The notes beneath the pieces were generated by a model. That model saw nothing but the letters and a program-made list of their open reading frames with translations, did no database searches and was not told the origin of the DNA. A stretch of DNA of 64,000 bases, taken from assembly GCA_018402385.1 (NCBI GenBank), contig JAGYJA010000007.1, positions 496,001-560,000 of the forward strand. The letters are read 5' to 3'. The first letter of the stretch is position 1. Each line of letters starts with the position of its first letter. The position numbers were made by a program, and so were the translations under genes. The stretch is from Flavobacteriaceae bacterium (GTDB lineage Bacteria; Bacteroidota; Bacteroidia; Flavobacteriales; Flavobacteriaceae). Below, in pieces: positions 34,468-43,560 of this stretch.

Positions 34468-35136
34468 CTAAGCCATTTTCTCTTTCCATAAAAACTTGCC
34501 AAAGTCTATCACGCTTTCCAGTGGGGTTGTTGCAAATACATCAAAAATTGCACGAACTGACTTTTCGATGACCACATCTGTTTTCTCAAAGGAAGGCGAA
34601 TTGTCATCCATCCAAAACTTCAGGATAAACACAAATTGCAACCAGGCACCTTCAGAAAAAATGACTGCAGGTTGTTTTAGAAATTTAAGTTGTTGCTCGT
34701 CATTCTTTTCTTCGATGAGTTCGCCGGCAAATGCTTTTATTTTTTTACGTAAAGGTGATAATTGCTGCATCATTTTGAGCTTGTCTTTGTCTTCATTTAA
34801 CGAAAACAATACATAACTGCGGTTTGCAGTGAGCAATTCAAAAAAGGTATAGAAAAATGTGAGCATTTTTTCTTGATTTGAAAAGCTTTCATACTCTTTA
34901 TTCTTTTGTGAAAGATCTGTTGTCATTTGATAAAAAGTCGTCCAGATTCCTGATTTCAGTCCTTCAAAGGATCCAAAATGTTTATAAAAATCTTGTTCAG
35001 TAAAACCGTTTTCCTTTGAAAATTTGTAAATAGATACAGGCGCTTTTTCGTGCTCAAGCACATATTGCATATACGTATCTATCAATTGTTGACGAGTTAC
35101 ATTTTTTGTTGCGGAAGTCTTTTTTTTAGTAGCCAT
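34468..35136 (-). CDS. TetR-family transcriptional regulator
   Basis: ATG 35136 is chosen (MATKKKTSATKNVTRQQLID) because the longer frame to 35178 overlaps the promoter -7 box at 35159-35166. The product has 222 residues: a basic N-terminus, a TetR-type HTH (about 20-60, APVSIYKFSKENGFTEQDFY, KHFGSFEGLK), and an all-helical ligand-binding part that is unlike well-known members (COG1309-like). It lies directly upstream of the aarF gene (80 bases), which may be its target. Ligand unknown. Confidence 0.82.
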   Translation of the reverse strand: MATKKKTSATKNVTRQQLIDTYMQYVLEHEKAPVSIYKFSKENGFTEQDFYKHFGSFEGLKSGIWTTFYQMTTDLSQKNKEYESFSNQEKMLTFFYTFFELLTANRSYVLFSLNEDKDKLKMMQQLSPLRKKIKAFAGELIEEKNDEQQLKFLKQPAVIFSEGAWLQFVFILKFWMDDNSPSFEKTDVVIEKSVRAIFDVFATTPLESVIDFGKFLWKEKMA

Positions 35137-35158
35137 AAGAGTGATTTTTAATGCTATA

Positions 35159-35166
35159 CAAAGATA
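35159..35166 (-). promoter_or_regulatory. Promoter -7 element of the TetR gene
   Basis: TATCTTTG on the minus strand, 22 bases before the ATG at 35136; it fixes that start. Predicted transcription start about 35152. Confidence 0.6.
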
Positions 35167-35339
35167 CAAAATGTTCAACCTAAAATACTGTTGGGTTAAA
35201 CAGAAAGTTTTGTTAAAAATATTATTGAAACTAAATCATAGATATTCTGGCAATTCATAATCTGAATACTATTTCAGGTTTTTTTCTCATTCAATTTATT
35301 GTTAACTTTCGTAACTTTAAATTCAATCTTCTTGAATAA

Positions 35340-36320
35340 ATGCTCATAGACAACTTCAATAGAACTCACGATTATTTGCGCATTTCACTTACTGATGCCT
35401 GCAATTTTCGATGTCTTTATTGTATGCCATCTGAGCAAATGAAATTTATGCCGGCAAAGCAATTGATGCAAGTGGATGAAATTGAAACAATTGCAAGAAT
35501 ATTTGTGGATTTGGGGGTGAAAAAAATTCGATTGACAGGTGGCGAACCCCTGGTGCGAAAAGATGCGAAAGACATTATTGAGAAGATTTGCTTATTGCCC
35601 GTAGAACTCACACTTACGACTAATTGTGTTTTAGTTGATGAGTTTATTCAAGTGTTTAAAAAAGCAGGAATTGAATCAGTTAATGTGAGTTTAGATACCC
35701 TAATTCCTGAAAAATTCAATAAGCTTACTAAGCGCAATTTGTTTGAGAAAGTTTGGAGCAATATTCAATTATTAATTGAGGAAGGTTTTCACGTCAAAGT
35801 GAATATGGTAGTGATGAAAGGAGTCAATGACAACGAAATTCTCGATTTCATTGAATGGACTAAAAATCAACACGTGCATGTGCGCTTTATCGAGTTTATG
35901 CCTTTCGATAAAAATCAATGGAACAGTTCCAAAGTATTCAGTTATCAGGAAATTTTAAATCTTGTTGAAACCCAATACAATTTCATCAAAATTAAAGACA
36001 AACCCAATGCCACTGCTAAAAAATACAAACCACTCAACCACAGAGGTACTTTTGCAGTCATTAGCACGATGAGTGCCCCCTTTTGTCACAATTGCAACCG
36101 GATGCGACTTACGGCAGATGGCAAAATGAAAAATTGCCTTTTTTCAAAAGGAGAAGCAGACATACTTACTGCTCTGAGAAACCGGGAAGATATTGTTCCC
36201 ATTATCAAAAAATGTATAGGGCAAAAAGAGAAAGCCTTGGGCGGACAATTTGATAGTGATTTTCACAATATAGACATTAACAAAATTGACAACCGAAGTA
36301 TGATTCGAATTGGCGGCTAA
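35340..36320 (+). CDS. moaA: GTP 3',8-cyclase MoaA
   Basis: A 326-residue radical-SAM enzyme for the first step of molybdenum cofactor synthesis: GTP to (8S)-3',8-cyclo-7,8-dihydroguanosine triphosphate, which MoaC then turns to cyclic pyranopterin phosphate. The radical SAM cluster is in SLTDACNFRCLYCMP; the C-terminal Fe-S site Cys residues are in FCHNCNRMRLTADGKMKNCL; the GGEP motif is in RLTGGEPLVRKDA. Ends in SMIRIGG, the family C-terminal GG. First gene of the Moco operon. Confidence 0.95.
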   Translation: MLIDNFNRTHDYLRISLTDACNFRCLYCMPSEQMKFMPAKQLMQVDEIETIARIFVDLGVKKIRLTGGEPLVRKDAKDIIEKICLLPVELTLTTNCVLVDEFIQVFKKAGIESVNVSLDTLIPEKFNKLTKRNLFEKVWSNIQLLIEEGFHVKVNMVVMKGVNDNEILDFIEWTKNQHVHVRFIEFMPFDKNQWNSSKVFSYQEILNLVETQYNFIKIKDKPNATAKKYKPLNHRGTFAVISTMSAPFCHNCNRMRLTADGKMKNCLFSKGEADILTALRNREDIVPIIKKCIGQKEKALGGQFDSDFHNIDINKIDNRSMIRIGG

Positions 36321-36371
36321 CTTTTACCCAGCGTTATTCCCAATGTGTCATATCGAAAAACAAATACAACT

Positions 36372-37547
36372 ATGATTTCTGTTTCTGAAGCAAAAAAGCA
36401 AATCATCAAACACAGTAAATCACCTCGGGTTGAAGAAAAATTACTTTCTAATGCTTTAGGGTTTGCTCTTGCCGAAACACTTTATGCAAAAATGGACACA
36501 CCGCCATTTAACAACTCTGCGATGGACGGGTATGCATTTTCTTGTGCACTTTGGGATAAAAAAAGTTCGTTGACCATCATTGGTGAAGTCCAAGCCGGAA
36601 GCAATAACAACTTGAAAACCGGCCCCAATGAAGCCATCCGAATTTTTACAGGAGCTCCCGTTCCGGCAGATGTGGACACGGTAATCATGCAGGAAAAAGT
36701 CAATCTTGAAGATGGGAAAATCACTATTCTTGACGATGGCTTATTTCAAGGAAGCAATATTCGCCCTAAAGGTTCCCAGACCAAAAAAGGCGATGTAGCC
36801 CTTAAAAAAGGACAAATAATAACCCCGGCTGGTATTTCTTACCTTGCAAGCATGGGGTTTTCTAAAGTGAAGGTGTATGCAAAACCCAAAGTGAGCATCA
36901 TCATTACAGGAAAAGAACTTGTTAAAGCTGGAAACAAACTTAAATCAGCTGAAATTTATGAGTCAAACGGTATGGGTTTAACAGCCGGCTTCCGCCAAAT
37001 GGGAATTGAGCCACTTTCTGTTGCTCTTGTGGATGATGTTTTAGAAAGTATAGAAAAAGCCATTCAAAGCCAACTTAGCAGTGACATCATATTACTTACC
37101 GGTGGCGTTTCAGTGGGTAATTATGATTTGGTACCGACGGCTCTAGAAAATTGTGGCGTAGAGAAAATTTTTCATAAAGTAAAACAAAAACCCGGAAAAC
37201 CATTCTATTTTGGAAAAACAGCAACCTCATTGATCTTTGCACTTCCCGGAAATCCTGCAGCAGTAATGACGTGCTTTTATGAATATGTGACTGCTCCAAT
37301 TGATGCCTTTACGCAAAAAAAACACCTGAAGTCATTGACAATGCGTTTAAAAAATGATTTTAATAAAAAACCGGGGCTCACTTATTTTTTAAAAGGTAAA
37401 ACTATCGAAAGTGAAGTGGAAATTTTAGACAGTCAACTCAGCTATATGCTTAATTCTTTTGCTGTAGCCGACTGCCTAATTACTCTTGAAGAAGAAAAAA
37501 CGGAATTCAAAAAAGGTGATTTAGTAAAAGTACTAATGATTGATTGA
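36372..37547 (+). CDS. moeA: Molybdopterin molybdenumtransferase MoeA
   Basis: A 391-residue protein that inserts molybdate into molybdopterin-AMP. Domain marks: TPPFNNSAMDGYAF near the N-terminus, GEVQAGSN, IFTGAPVPADVDTVIMQE, ILLTGGVSVGNYDLVPTALE and ALPGNPAAVMTCFYEYV. Start at ATG 36372, not the upstream GTG 36345. The stop is followed 1 base later by the modE-like gene. Complete domains I to IV. Confidence 0.94.
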   Translation: MISVSEAKKQIIKHSKSPRVEEKLLSNALGFALAETLYAKMDTPPFNNSAMDGYAFSCALWDKKSSLTIIGEVQAGSNNNLKTGPNEAIRIFTGAPVPADVDTVIMQEKVNLEDGKITILDDGLFQGSNIRPKGSQTKKGDVALKKGQIITPAGISYLASMGFSKVKVYAKPKVSIIITGKELVKAGNKLKSAEIYESNGMGLTAGFRQMGIEPLSVALVDDVLESIEKAIQSQLSSDIILLTGGVSVGNYDLVPTALENCGVEKIFHKVKQKPGKPFYFGKTATSLIFALPGNPAAVMTCFYEYVTAPIDAFTQKKHLKSLTMRLKNDFNKKPGLTYFLKGKTIESEVEILDSQLSYMLNSFAVADCLITLEEEKTEFKKGDLVKVLMID

Positions 37548-37548
37548 A

Positions 37549-37887
37549 ATGGAAATAAAAAACTATCAAATAAAAGGGCGCATTTGGCTGGAAACAGATG
37601 AAGGACACCAATTGGGTCCCGGTCGGCAAAAGCTTTTACAGGCAATAAAAGAACTGGGTTCAATTACTGAAGCAGCTAAAAAGATGAAGATGTCCTACCG
37701 CTATGCCTGGGAAATTATAAATGAATTGAATTCTGCTTCCAGCTTGATTATTGTTGAAAAGAATACCGGTGGCAGCGGTGGTGGTGGCAGTAAACTCACG
37801 GCAGCAGGTGAAGCCTTGTTAATGCAATATGAGCATTGTAAAATTGCTTTTGAAGAATTCAAAACAGAAATTAATAGTCGAAAATAA
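37549..37887 (+). CDS. ModE-like winged-helix regulator (DNA-binding domain only)
   Basis: A 112-residue protein matching the N-terminal DNA-binding half of ModE: GPGRQKLLQAIKELGSITEA, AKKMKMSYRYAWEIINELNS and the wing NTGGSGGGGSKLTAAGEALL. E. coli ModE also has two C-terminal molybdate-binding domains, absent here, so it cannot sense molybdate by that route. It starts within the moeA stop region and is followed directly by the TSUP gene, so it probably regulates this operon. Confidence 0.85.
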   Translation: MEIKNYQIKGRIWLETDEGHQLGPGRQKLLQAIKELGSITEAAKKMKMSYRYAWEIINELNSASSLIIVEKNTGGSGGGGSKLTAAGEALLMQYEHCKIAFEEFKTEINSRK

Positions 37888-38625
37888 ATGAGTGCTGAAA
37901 TCACCACCCTATTCTTCGCATTGCTTTTTGTGGCAGCTTTTTTTTATTCCTCAGTGGGTCACGGTGGGGCAAGTGGCTATTTAGCATTAATGGCTTTATT
38001 TTCCTTTACACCCGAAACGATGCGGCCCACAGCATTGGTGTTGAATATTTTTGTTTCTGGTGTTGCTTTTTATCAGTTTTACAGAAAAGGATTTTTTCAA
38101 TGGAATTTGTTTTGGCCTTTTGCCATTACTTCTATTCCTGCGGCATTTATTGGTGGTTTAATCACGGTGGACGAACAGATTTATAAACGCATTTTGGGCA
38201 TTTTACTTCTTTTTGCTATAGCCCGCTTTATGGGTTTTGGAACCAATGAAGATAAAAACCCAAAAAAGCAATTACTATTGCTTTCTTTATTCATTGGTGC
38301 TGTTATTGGACTTTTTTCAGGTATGATTGGTATTGGTGGTGGGATTATTTTGAGCCCTCTTATTTTGCTTTTGGGTTGGGCAAACTTAAAACAAACAGCT
38401 GCTATTTCAGCATTGTTTATTTTCGTGAACAGTATTTCCGGTTTGTCAGGATTGGTTTCGCAAGGGGTGCAATTCAACACTATAATGTGGGCAATGCTTG
38501 GAGTGGCTTTAATCGGTGGTCTATTAGGTTCTTATTTTGGTGCAAACAAATTCAATAGCTATAAACTAAAATTTGCACTTTCTTTTGTATTATTAATCGC
38601 TTCGGCTAAATTAATTTTTACTTAA
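37888..38625 (+). CDS. TauE/SafE (TSUP) family membrane permease
   Basis: A 245-residue protein with about eight membrane helices in two similar halves, each with a family signature: SSVGHGGASGYLALMALFSF (first) and GMIGIGGGIILSPLILLLGW (second). It starts at the stop of the modE-like gene and is embedded in the molybdenum cofactor operon, so it may carry an oxyanion related to molybdenum or sulfur use. That is inferred from context; the family normally handles sulfite or sulfoacetate. Confidence 0.88.
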   Translation: MSAEITTLFFALLFVAAFFYSSVGHGGASGYLALMALFSFTPETMRPTALVLNIFVSGVAFYQFYRKGFFQWNLFWPFAITSIPAAFIGGLITVDEQIYKRILGILLLFAIARFMGFGTNEDKNPKKQLLLLSLFIGAVIGLFSGMIGIGGGIILSPLILLLGWANLKQTAAISALFIFVNSISGLSGLVSQGVQFNTIMWAMLGVALIGGLLGSYFGANKFNSYKLKFALSFVLLIASAKLIFT

Positions 38626-38626
38626 A

Positions 38627-39214
38627 ATGAAAATGCCATTTCAAAACACCACAGGATATATTCTCGCCGGAGGCAAAAGCTCCAGAATGGGTGAAGATAA
38701 AGGGCTAAAATTATTTAATGGAATTCCACTTATACAAAATGTAATTAATCAATTGGTATTGGCCGTGGATAAAGTAGTCATTGTTTCAAACAATAAAGAT
38801 TATGAGCAATTTGGACTGGAAGTTATTGAAGATGTATTAATAAATAAAGGGCCTGCGGGAGGAATTTACACCGCTTTACAACATAGTAGCACCCATTTAA
38901 ATTTTATTGTAAGTTGTGATATGCCATATATTTCTAGTCAAGCAATTCATTTTATGCTTGAAAATAGCAGTAAAAATGCTGTTTGTATTCCGCAATTTAA
39001 TAACAATCTAGAACCCCTTTTTGGTGTGTACCCAAAGGGTTGTTTAACTAGTTGGAAAAAATCTATTGAAAAAGGAATTTACAAACTAACAGATCTGGCA
39101 GAAAATTATAAATTAGAAAAAATCGTTGTGGATAAGAACCTGCTTTTTTCTGAAAAACTATTCAAAAACATCAACACAAAAGACGATTTTGATAATGCTT
39201 TAAAGATTCAATAA
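38627..39214 (+). CDS. mobA: Molybdenum cofactor guanylyltransferase MobA
   Basis: A 195-residue nucleotidyltransferase with the GTP-binding start YILAGGKSSRMGEDKGLKLF, the base-binding IVSCDMPYIS, and GVYPKGCLTSW. It converts Mo-MPT to the MGD form used by DMSO reductase-family enzymes, so at least one such enzyme should be present elsewhere in the genome. It begins at the second ATG-like position; an ATG AAA ATG start leaves two-residue uncertainty. Starts 1 base after the TSUP stop. Confidence 0.9.
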   Translation: MKMPFQNTTGYILAGGKSSRMGEDKGLKLFNGIPLIQNVINQLVLAVDKVVIVSNNKDYEQFGLEVIEDVLINKGPAGGIYTALQHSSTHLNFIVSCDMPYISSQAIHFMLENSSKNAVCIPQFNNNLEPLFGVYPKGCLTSWKKSIEKGIYKLTDLAENYKLEKIVVDKNLLFSEKLFKNINTKDDFDNALKIQ

Positions 39215-39215
39215 T

Positions 39216-39449
39216 ATGGAAATAAATGTATTGCTTTTTGGACAGTTATCTGAATCTATCGGAAAGTCAAGCTTAAAACTTACCGGTATTTCGACTACTG
39301 ATGAATTAAAAATAAGGTTGCAACAGCAATTCCCCGGTTTGGAAAAAATGACTTATTCCATCGCCGTGAATAAACAAATAATTCAAAAAAACACCCCCTT
39401 AAATTCTGGTGATGAAGTAGCACTATTACCCCCATTTTCCGGTGGATAA
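39216..39449 (+). CDS. moaD: Molybdopterin synthase small subunit MoaD
   Basis: A 77-residue ubiquitin-like protein ending PPFSGG, the double glycine that is adenylated by MoeB and carries the sulfur as thiocarboxylate. Starts 1 base after mobA. Confidence 0.93.
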   Translation: MEINVLLFGQLSESIGKSSLKLTGISTTDELKIRLQQQFPGLEKMTYSIAVNKQIIQKNTPLNSGDEVALLPPFSGG

Positions 39450-39459
39450 ATGATTAAAT

Positions 39460-40587
39460 ATGAATGAAATAAACAGGCATCAAAGGCAATTACAATTATC
39501 CGGTTTTGGCAAAGAATGTCAGGATAAATTGGCTGTGGCAAAGATTCTTGTTATAGGTGCAGGTGGTTTGGGTTGCCCGGCATTGCACTATCTCGCCGGT
39601 GCCGGTGTGGGAACTCTAGGAATTGTAGATTTTGACACGATTTCTATCACCAATTTGCATCGACAAATATTATTTTCTACTGATGATGTTGGCAAATCAA
39701 AAGTATTAGTCGCAGCTCAAAAACTAAAAGCAATCAATCCTGAAGTTGAAATCAAAACATACTCAACTCAACTCACAAACCTGAACGCACTGGAGATTTT
39801 AAAAAATTATGATTTAATCATTGATAGCACTGATAATTACAGCACCCGTTATCTGGTAAACGATGCGTGTGTGTTGCTGGAAAAACCATTGATATATGGT
39901 GCAGTGATACGCTTTGAAGGACAAGTGGGTGTTTTTAATATTGAAGAGAATAGCCTTAAGACCAACTATCGGGACTTATTTCCCAACCCACCCAATCCGG
40001 ACTCAGCATTTTCTTGCAATGATATGGGAGTTTTAGGAGTTTTACCGGGAATCATAGGGACGTGGCAAGCTTCAGAAGTTATTAAAATAATCGCCGGAAT
40101 AGGAACGCCTTTGGTCAATAAAATTTTAACTTTAAATTTATTGGAAAACGCTGCTTTTGAATTTGAAATCACTAAAAACAATGAATTTCAACCAAATATT
40201 CCTAAAAATAAAGCTGACTTTTTAAAATTCAACTACGAGTGGTTTTGCGACAAAAACTATCAAAACGTGATTTCTTTGGAAGCATTTGACCAAATTAGAA
40301 AAAATCAAAAATGTACCATTATTGATGTGCGTGAACCCAATGAAACACCAATTATTACTGAATTTGAAGCACTAAATCTACCATTGAGTCGCTTTCGCGA
40401 AAGCATTTCAAAAATGGATTTTACAAATACCGTTGTACTTCTTTGTCAAAGTGGTCAACGCAGCATAAAAGCACTGGAACTTTTAAAAAAACAACAACCT
40501 TCAATAGAAGCTTTTAGTTTAAAAGGCGGCATCATAGAATGGAAAACACACAGTAAATCAAATTATCATGAACAATCACAAACCTAA
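39460..40587 (+). CDS. moeB: MoeB-type sulfur-carrier adenylyltransferase with rhodanese domain
   Basis: A 375-residue protein. Residues about 1-245 form an E1-like ThiF/MoeB domain: ATP-binding ILVIGAGGLGCPALHYLAGA, DFDTISITNLHRQILF, DSTDNYSTRYLVNDAC. The Cys region around FSCNDMGVLGVLPGIIG holds a conserved Cys. Residues about 270-375 form a rhodanese domain with active-site Cys in LLCQSGQRSIKALE. It adenylates MoaD and, via the rhodanese part, may hand over sulfur. The zinc-binding CxxC pairs of E. coli MoeB are not evident. Stop overlaps moaE by 20 bases. Confidence 0.9.
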   Translation: MNEINRHQRQLQLSGFGKECQDKLAVAKILVIGAGGLGCPALHYLAGAGVGTLGIVDFDTISITNLHRQILFSTDDVGKSKVLVAAQKLKAINPEVEIKTYSTQLTNLNALEILKNYDLIIDSTDNYSTRYLVNDACVLLEKPLIYGAVIRFEGQVGVFNIEENSLKTNYRDLFPNPPNPDSAFSCNDMGVLGVLPGIIGTWQASEVIKIIAGIGTPLVNKILTLNLLENAAFEFEITKNNEFQPNIPKNKADFLKFNYEWFCDKNYQNVISLEAFDQIRKNQKCTIIDVREPNETPIITEFEALNLPLSRFRESISKMDFTNTVVLLCQSGQRSIKALELLKKQQPSIEAFSLKGGIIEWKTHSKSNYHEQSQT

Positions 40588-41011
40588 AAATGTTTTTATC
40601 AAGGGCGCTATACCTCCCGAATTCATTGGAGAATCCATAGCCAAGCACAGCAGCAAACAAGACATAGGTGCTCATAGTATTTTTCTGGGGCAAGTGCGCA
40701 ATGATGTCATCAATGACAAAACCGTTGTAGCAATTGACTACTCAGCCTATGAAGAAATGGCAAATGAAAAGTTTCACGAAATACGCGAAGCTGCTTTTGA
40801 AAAATATCCGCTAAGCTGTCTGCATATCTATCACAGCTTAGGCAAAGTAGCTAAAGGTGAAATTTGTTTATTTGTTTTCACCTCATCAAAACACCGAAAA
40901 AACGCTATTGCCGCTTGTGAATATCTCGTAGAGCGTATCAAAGCCGAAGTTCCTGTTTGGGGCAAGGAGGTTTTTAAAGATGAAAGCCATAGTTGGAAAG
41001 TGAATCATTAA
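40568..41011 (+). CDS. moaE: Molybdopterin synthase catalytic subunit MoaE
   Basis: A 147-residue subunit that, with MoaD, converts cPMP to molybdopterin. Marks: IFLGQVRNDVINDKTV, AIDYSAYEEMANEKFHEI, LHIYHSLGKVAKGEI and the end VPVWGKEVF with the conserved Lys. Overlaps moeB, typical for coupled subunits. Confidence 0.93.
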   Translation: MNNHKPKNVFIKGAIPPEFIGESIAKHSSKQDIGAHSIFLGQVRNDVINDKTVVAIDYSAYEEMANEKFHEIREAAFEKYPLSCLHIYHSLGKVAKGEICLFVFTSSKHRKNAIAACEYLVERIKAEVPVWGKEVFKDESHSWKVNH

Positions 41012-41071
41012 TGATTCATTTCAATTATTAATAGTCAATCAACAATATAAAATAATCAATATTCAATCCCA

Positions 41072-41986
41072 ATGATCGATATTACATTTAAAATAAAATC
41101 ACATCGCACCGCAATTGCACAAGCTACCGTCAAAGTAAGTAAACAAGAAACCATTGATGCCATTCACAATAAAACGGTGCCAAAAGGAGACGTGCTGGAG
41201 GCTAGCCGTGTTGCAGGGCTTTTTGGAATTAAAAAAACCAGCGAGTTAATTCCTGATTGTCATCCCTTGCCAATAGAGTTTGCTGCTATAAAGTATCGCA
41301 TCGAGGGCTTGGAAATCATTATTGAAACTGAAGTACAAACCATTTACCGCACCGGTGTGGAAGTGGAAGCAATGCACGGTGCTTCAATAGTAGCACTCAC
41401 TATGTATGATATGCTTAAACCCATCGACAAGGGTATAGAAATCAAAGATATAAAGCTCCAGGAGAAAAAGGGCGGAAAATCTCAATACAAGGATGTTTTA
41501 AAAAGAACCCTCAAAGCTGCCGTCATTGTTTGTTCTGATAGTATTTCTGCAGGTAAAAAAGAGGATTTCGCCGGAAAGGCCATCATCAAAAAACTGGAAG
41601 ACATTGGGGGAATAACTATTGAAGAATATATAATCATTCCTGATGAAATAAAAGATATACAGCAAAAGGTGCTCGCCCACCACAATCAAAAAACAGACCT
41701 TATCATCGTCACGGGAGGCACCGGATTATCCCCCCGCGATGTAACCCCCGAAGCGATAAAACCCCTGTTAGACCAAGAAATACCTGGTATTGGCGAAGTA
41801 GCACGTGCTTATGGCCAGGAACATATGCCTTATGCAATGCTATCAAGAAGTTTGGGTGGTCTCAAAGGAAATTCGCTAATTTTAGCACTTCCCGGCTCTA
41901 CACGTGGAGCTTCAGAAAGTATGGATGCTTTGTTTCCTTACCTCTTGCACATTTTTAAAATTATGGAGCACTCGTCTCACGATTAA
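41072..41986 (+). CDS. MoaC-MogA fusion (cyclic pyranopterin phosphate synthase / molybdopterin adenylyltransferase)
   Basis: A 304-residue fusion. Residues about 1-150 are MoaC-like: [40 protein letters not shown] and [13 protein letters not shown]. Residues about 155-300 are MogA/MoaB-like: [39 protein letters not shown] and [17 protein letters not shown]. Fusing the second and the penultimate steps in one chain is known in Bacteroidetes. Last gene of the operon; 60 bases downstream of moaE and 76 before arsR, so the Moco and arsenic operons lie back to front but are separate. Confidence 0.93.
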   Translation: MIDITFKIKSHRTAIAQATVKVSKQETIDAIHNKTVPKGDVLEASRVAGLFGIKKTSELIPDCHPLPIEFAAIKYRIEGLEIIIETEVQTIYRTGVEVEAMHGASIVALTMYDMLKPIDKGIEIKDIKLQEKKGGKSQYKDVLKRTLKAAVIVCSDSISAGKKEDFAGKAIIKKLEDIGGITIEEYIIIPDEIKDIQQKVLAHHNQKTDLIIVTGGTGLSPRDVTPEAIKPLLDQEIPGIGEVARAYGQEHMPYAMLSRSLGGLKGNSLILALPGSTRGASESMDALFPYLLHIFKIMEHSSHD

Positions 41987-42033
41987 GTGTGGTTTTGATT
42001 GAAAAAAATATAATATTTAAATTATTAATCGTA

Positions 42034-42045
42034 ATATTGCAATAT
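42034..42045. promoter_or_regulatory. Candidate ArsR operator
   Basis: ATATTGCAATAT is a perfect 12-bp palindrome, 17 bases before the arsR ATG, located where an autoregulator would bind next to the promoter. Candidate only; not tested. Confidence 0.5.
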
Positions 42046-42062
42046 ACAAATTGAAATAAAAA

Positions 42063-42395
42063 ATGGGAGTCACAAAAACAGATTTATTCAGTGAAACACA
42101 AAATGAATTGGCAAACATCGCCCGGGTTATTGCCCACCCTGCGCGTATTGCCATACTTCAACACCTCTTTAAAACTAAAGAATGTGTTTGTGGGCATTTG
42201 GTGAATGAAATAGGTCTGGCTCAGCCCACCATTTCACAGCATTTAAAAGAATTGAAAAATAGTGGACTTATCAAAGGCACCATTGAAGGGACCAGCGTCT
42301 GTTACTGTATTGATAGTGAAAATTGGAATAAAATGCGACACCTTTTAACCGAATTTTTAAATCAAGATATGAACGCCAAAGAGGTGTGTTGTTAA
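42063..42395 (+). CDS. arsR: ArsR-family metalloregulator
   Basis: A 110-residue winged-helix repressor: ARVIAHPARIAILQHLFKTK, metal-site ECVCGHLVNEIGLAQPTISQ with the paired Cys that bind arsenite, HLKELKNSGLIKGTIEG wing, and a Cys-rich end (KEVCC). On binding As(III) or Sb(III) it would leave the operator. First gene of a four-gene arsenic operon. Confidence 0.92.
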   Translation: MGVTKTDLFSETQNELANIARVIAHPARIAILQHLFKTKECVCGHLVNEIGLAQPTISQHLKELKNSGLIKGTIEGTSVCYCIDSENWNKMRHLLTEFLNQDMNAKEVCC

Positions 42396-42435
42396 TATCA
42401 AGAAATGTAAATTGAATATTTTAAAAATAAGAACA

Positions 42436-42906
42436 ATGAATCTATCAGAAATTAAATCCAAACTAAGTGAATTAAGTACAATCGCTTTTCAATTGCCCAA
42501 TGGCGACTTAGTTCCCAGGCATTTTCACGTTACCGAAGTGGGAAAAGTCACTAAACATTTTATTGATTGTGGAGGAACAGTGAGGAATGAAGAAGTAGTC
42601 AATTTTCAATTATGGGAAGCCAATGACTATGACCATCGTCTACACCCTGAAAAATTAATTCAAATTATTGAACTTTCCCAGTTCAAACTTGGCATCGCAG
42701 ATGATTTGGAAATTGAAGTGGAATATCAGGAAACAACCATCGGGAAATATGGCCTTGATTTTGACGGAAACCATTTCCTTTTAACCACAAAAATGACAGA
42801 TTGTTTAGCTAAAGATAACTGTGGAATTCCCCCGGAAAAATTAAAAGTAAAAATAGCTGATTTAAACAAACAACCTTGTTGTGCCCCTGAAAGCAATTGC
42901 TGTTAA
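42436..42906 (+). CDS. DUF6428 family protein of the arsenic operon
   Basis: A 156-residue protein. ATG 42436 is used (the longer frame begins with a non-ATG codon). The middle shows FHVTEVGKVTKHFIDCGGTV and NFQLWEANDYDHRLHPEKL, matching the flavobacterial protein found beside arsR and arsC, catalogued as DUF6428. The tail ends CCAPESNCC, four Cys in nine residues, likely to bind arsenic or another soft metal. No enzyme activity can be named. It lies between arsR and arsC in the operon. Confidence 0.8.
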   Translation: MNLSEIKSKLSELSTIAFQLPNGDLVPRHFHVTEVGKVTKHFIDCGGTVRNEEVVNFQLWEANDYDHRLHPEKLIQIIELSQFKLGIADDLEIEVEYQETTIGKYGLDFDGNHFLLTTKMTDCLAKDNCGIPPEKLKVKIADLNKQPCCAPESNCC

Positions 42907-42928
42907 ATTTTAACCAAACAATTAAAAA

Positions 42929-43557
42929 ATGAAAAGCGACACCACTCATTTTCAAAAAATCGAAAGTGTAATAAACAGCTTAAACCCAAATTCGTTATCA
43001 AAAGAACGACAGCAACTTCTTCAATCTTTAATTGATTATATTCAATCAAAAGTGAATAGCCAACAGGAAATTCAACTGAACTTTATCTGTACACACAATT
43101 CACGACGAAGTCATTTGTCCCAAATTTGGGCTCAGGTAATGGCTTCTTTTTATAGAGTAAACGGTTTATGCTGCTATTCGGGAGGTACAGAAGCCACAGC
43201 ATTATTTCCTGAAGTAGTCCAGACTCTTGAGAGACAAGGGTTTAAAATTGAAAAAATTTCTGAACAAAAAACCCGGTTTACAGCATTAAATATGCCGAAA
43301 ACGCCCACCCTGTGATTGGGTTTTCAAAAGTTTTTGACCATAGTTTTAATCCAAAGAGCCGATTTGCAGCTATACTGACCTGCTCACAAGCAGATGAAGG
43401 CTGTCCTTTTATTTCGGGTGCTGAAAAACGTATTCCCATTACCTATGAAGACCCAAAAGCATTTGACAACACCCCGTTACAATCTGAAAAGTATTTGGAA
43501 CGTAGTATTCAAATTGCAACAGAAATGAAATTTGTATTCGCATCCATTAAAGCCTAA
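42929..43557 (+). pseudogene. arsC: Arsenate reductase (low-molecular-weight phosphatase type), frameshifted
   Basis: The first frame (to 43315) contains the phosphate-binding CX5R loop in FICTHNSRRSHLSQI and CYSGGTEATALFPEVVQ. The second frame (43312-43557) contains VIGFSKVFDHSFNPKSRFA, the CSQADEGCPFISGAEKR region with the redox Cys and the C-terminus. They join if one A is added to the A6 run at 43266-43271, giving K-N-P-V-Y-S-I-K-Y-A-E-N, close to family sequence. Total about 209 residues. Reduces arsenate to arsenite for export by the downstream permease. Homopolymer error is likely. Confidence 0.88.
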
Positions 43558-43560
43558 ATC

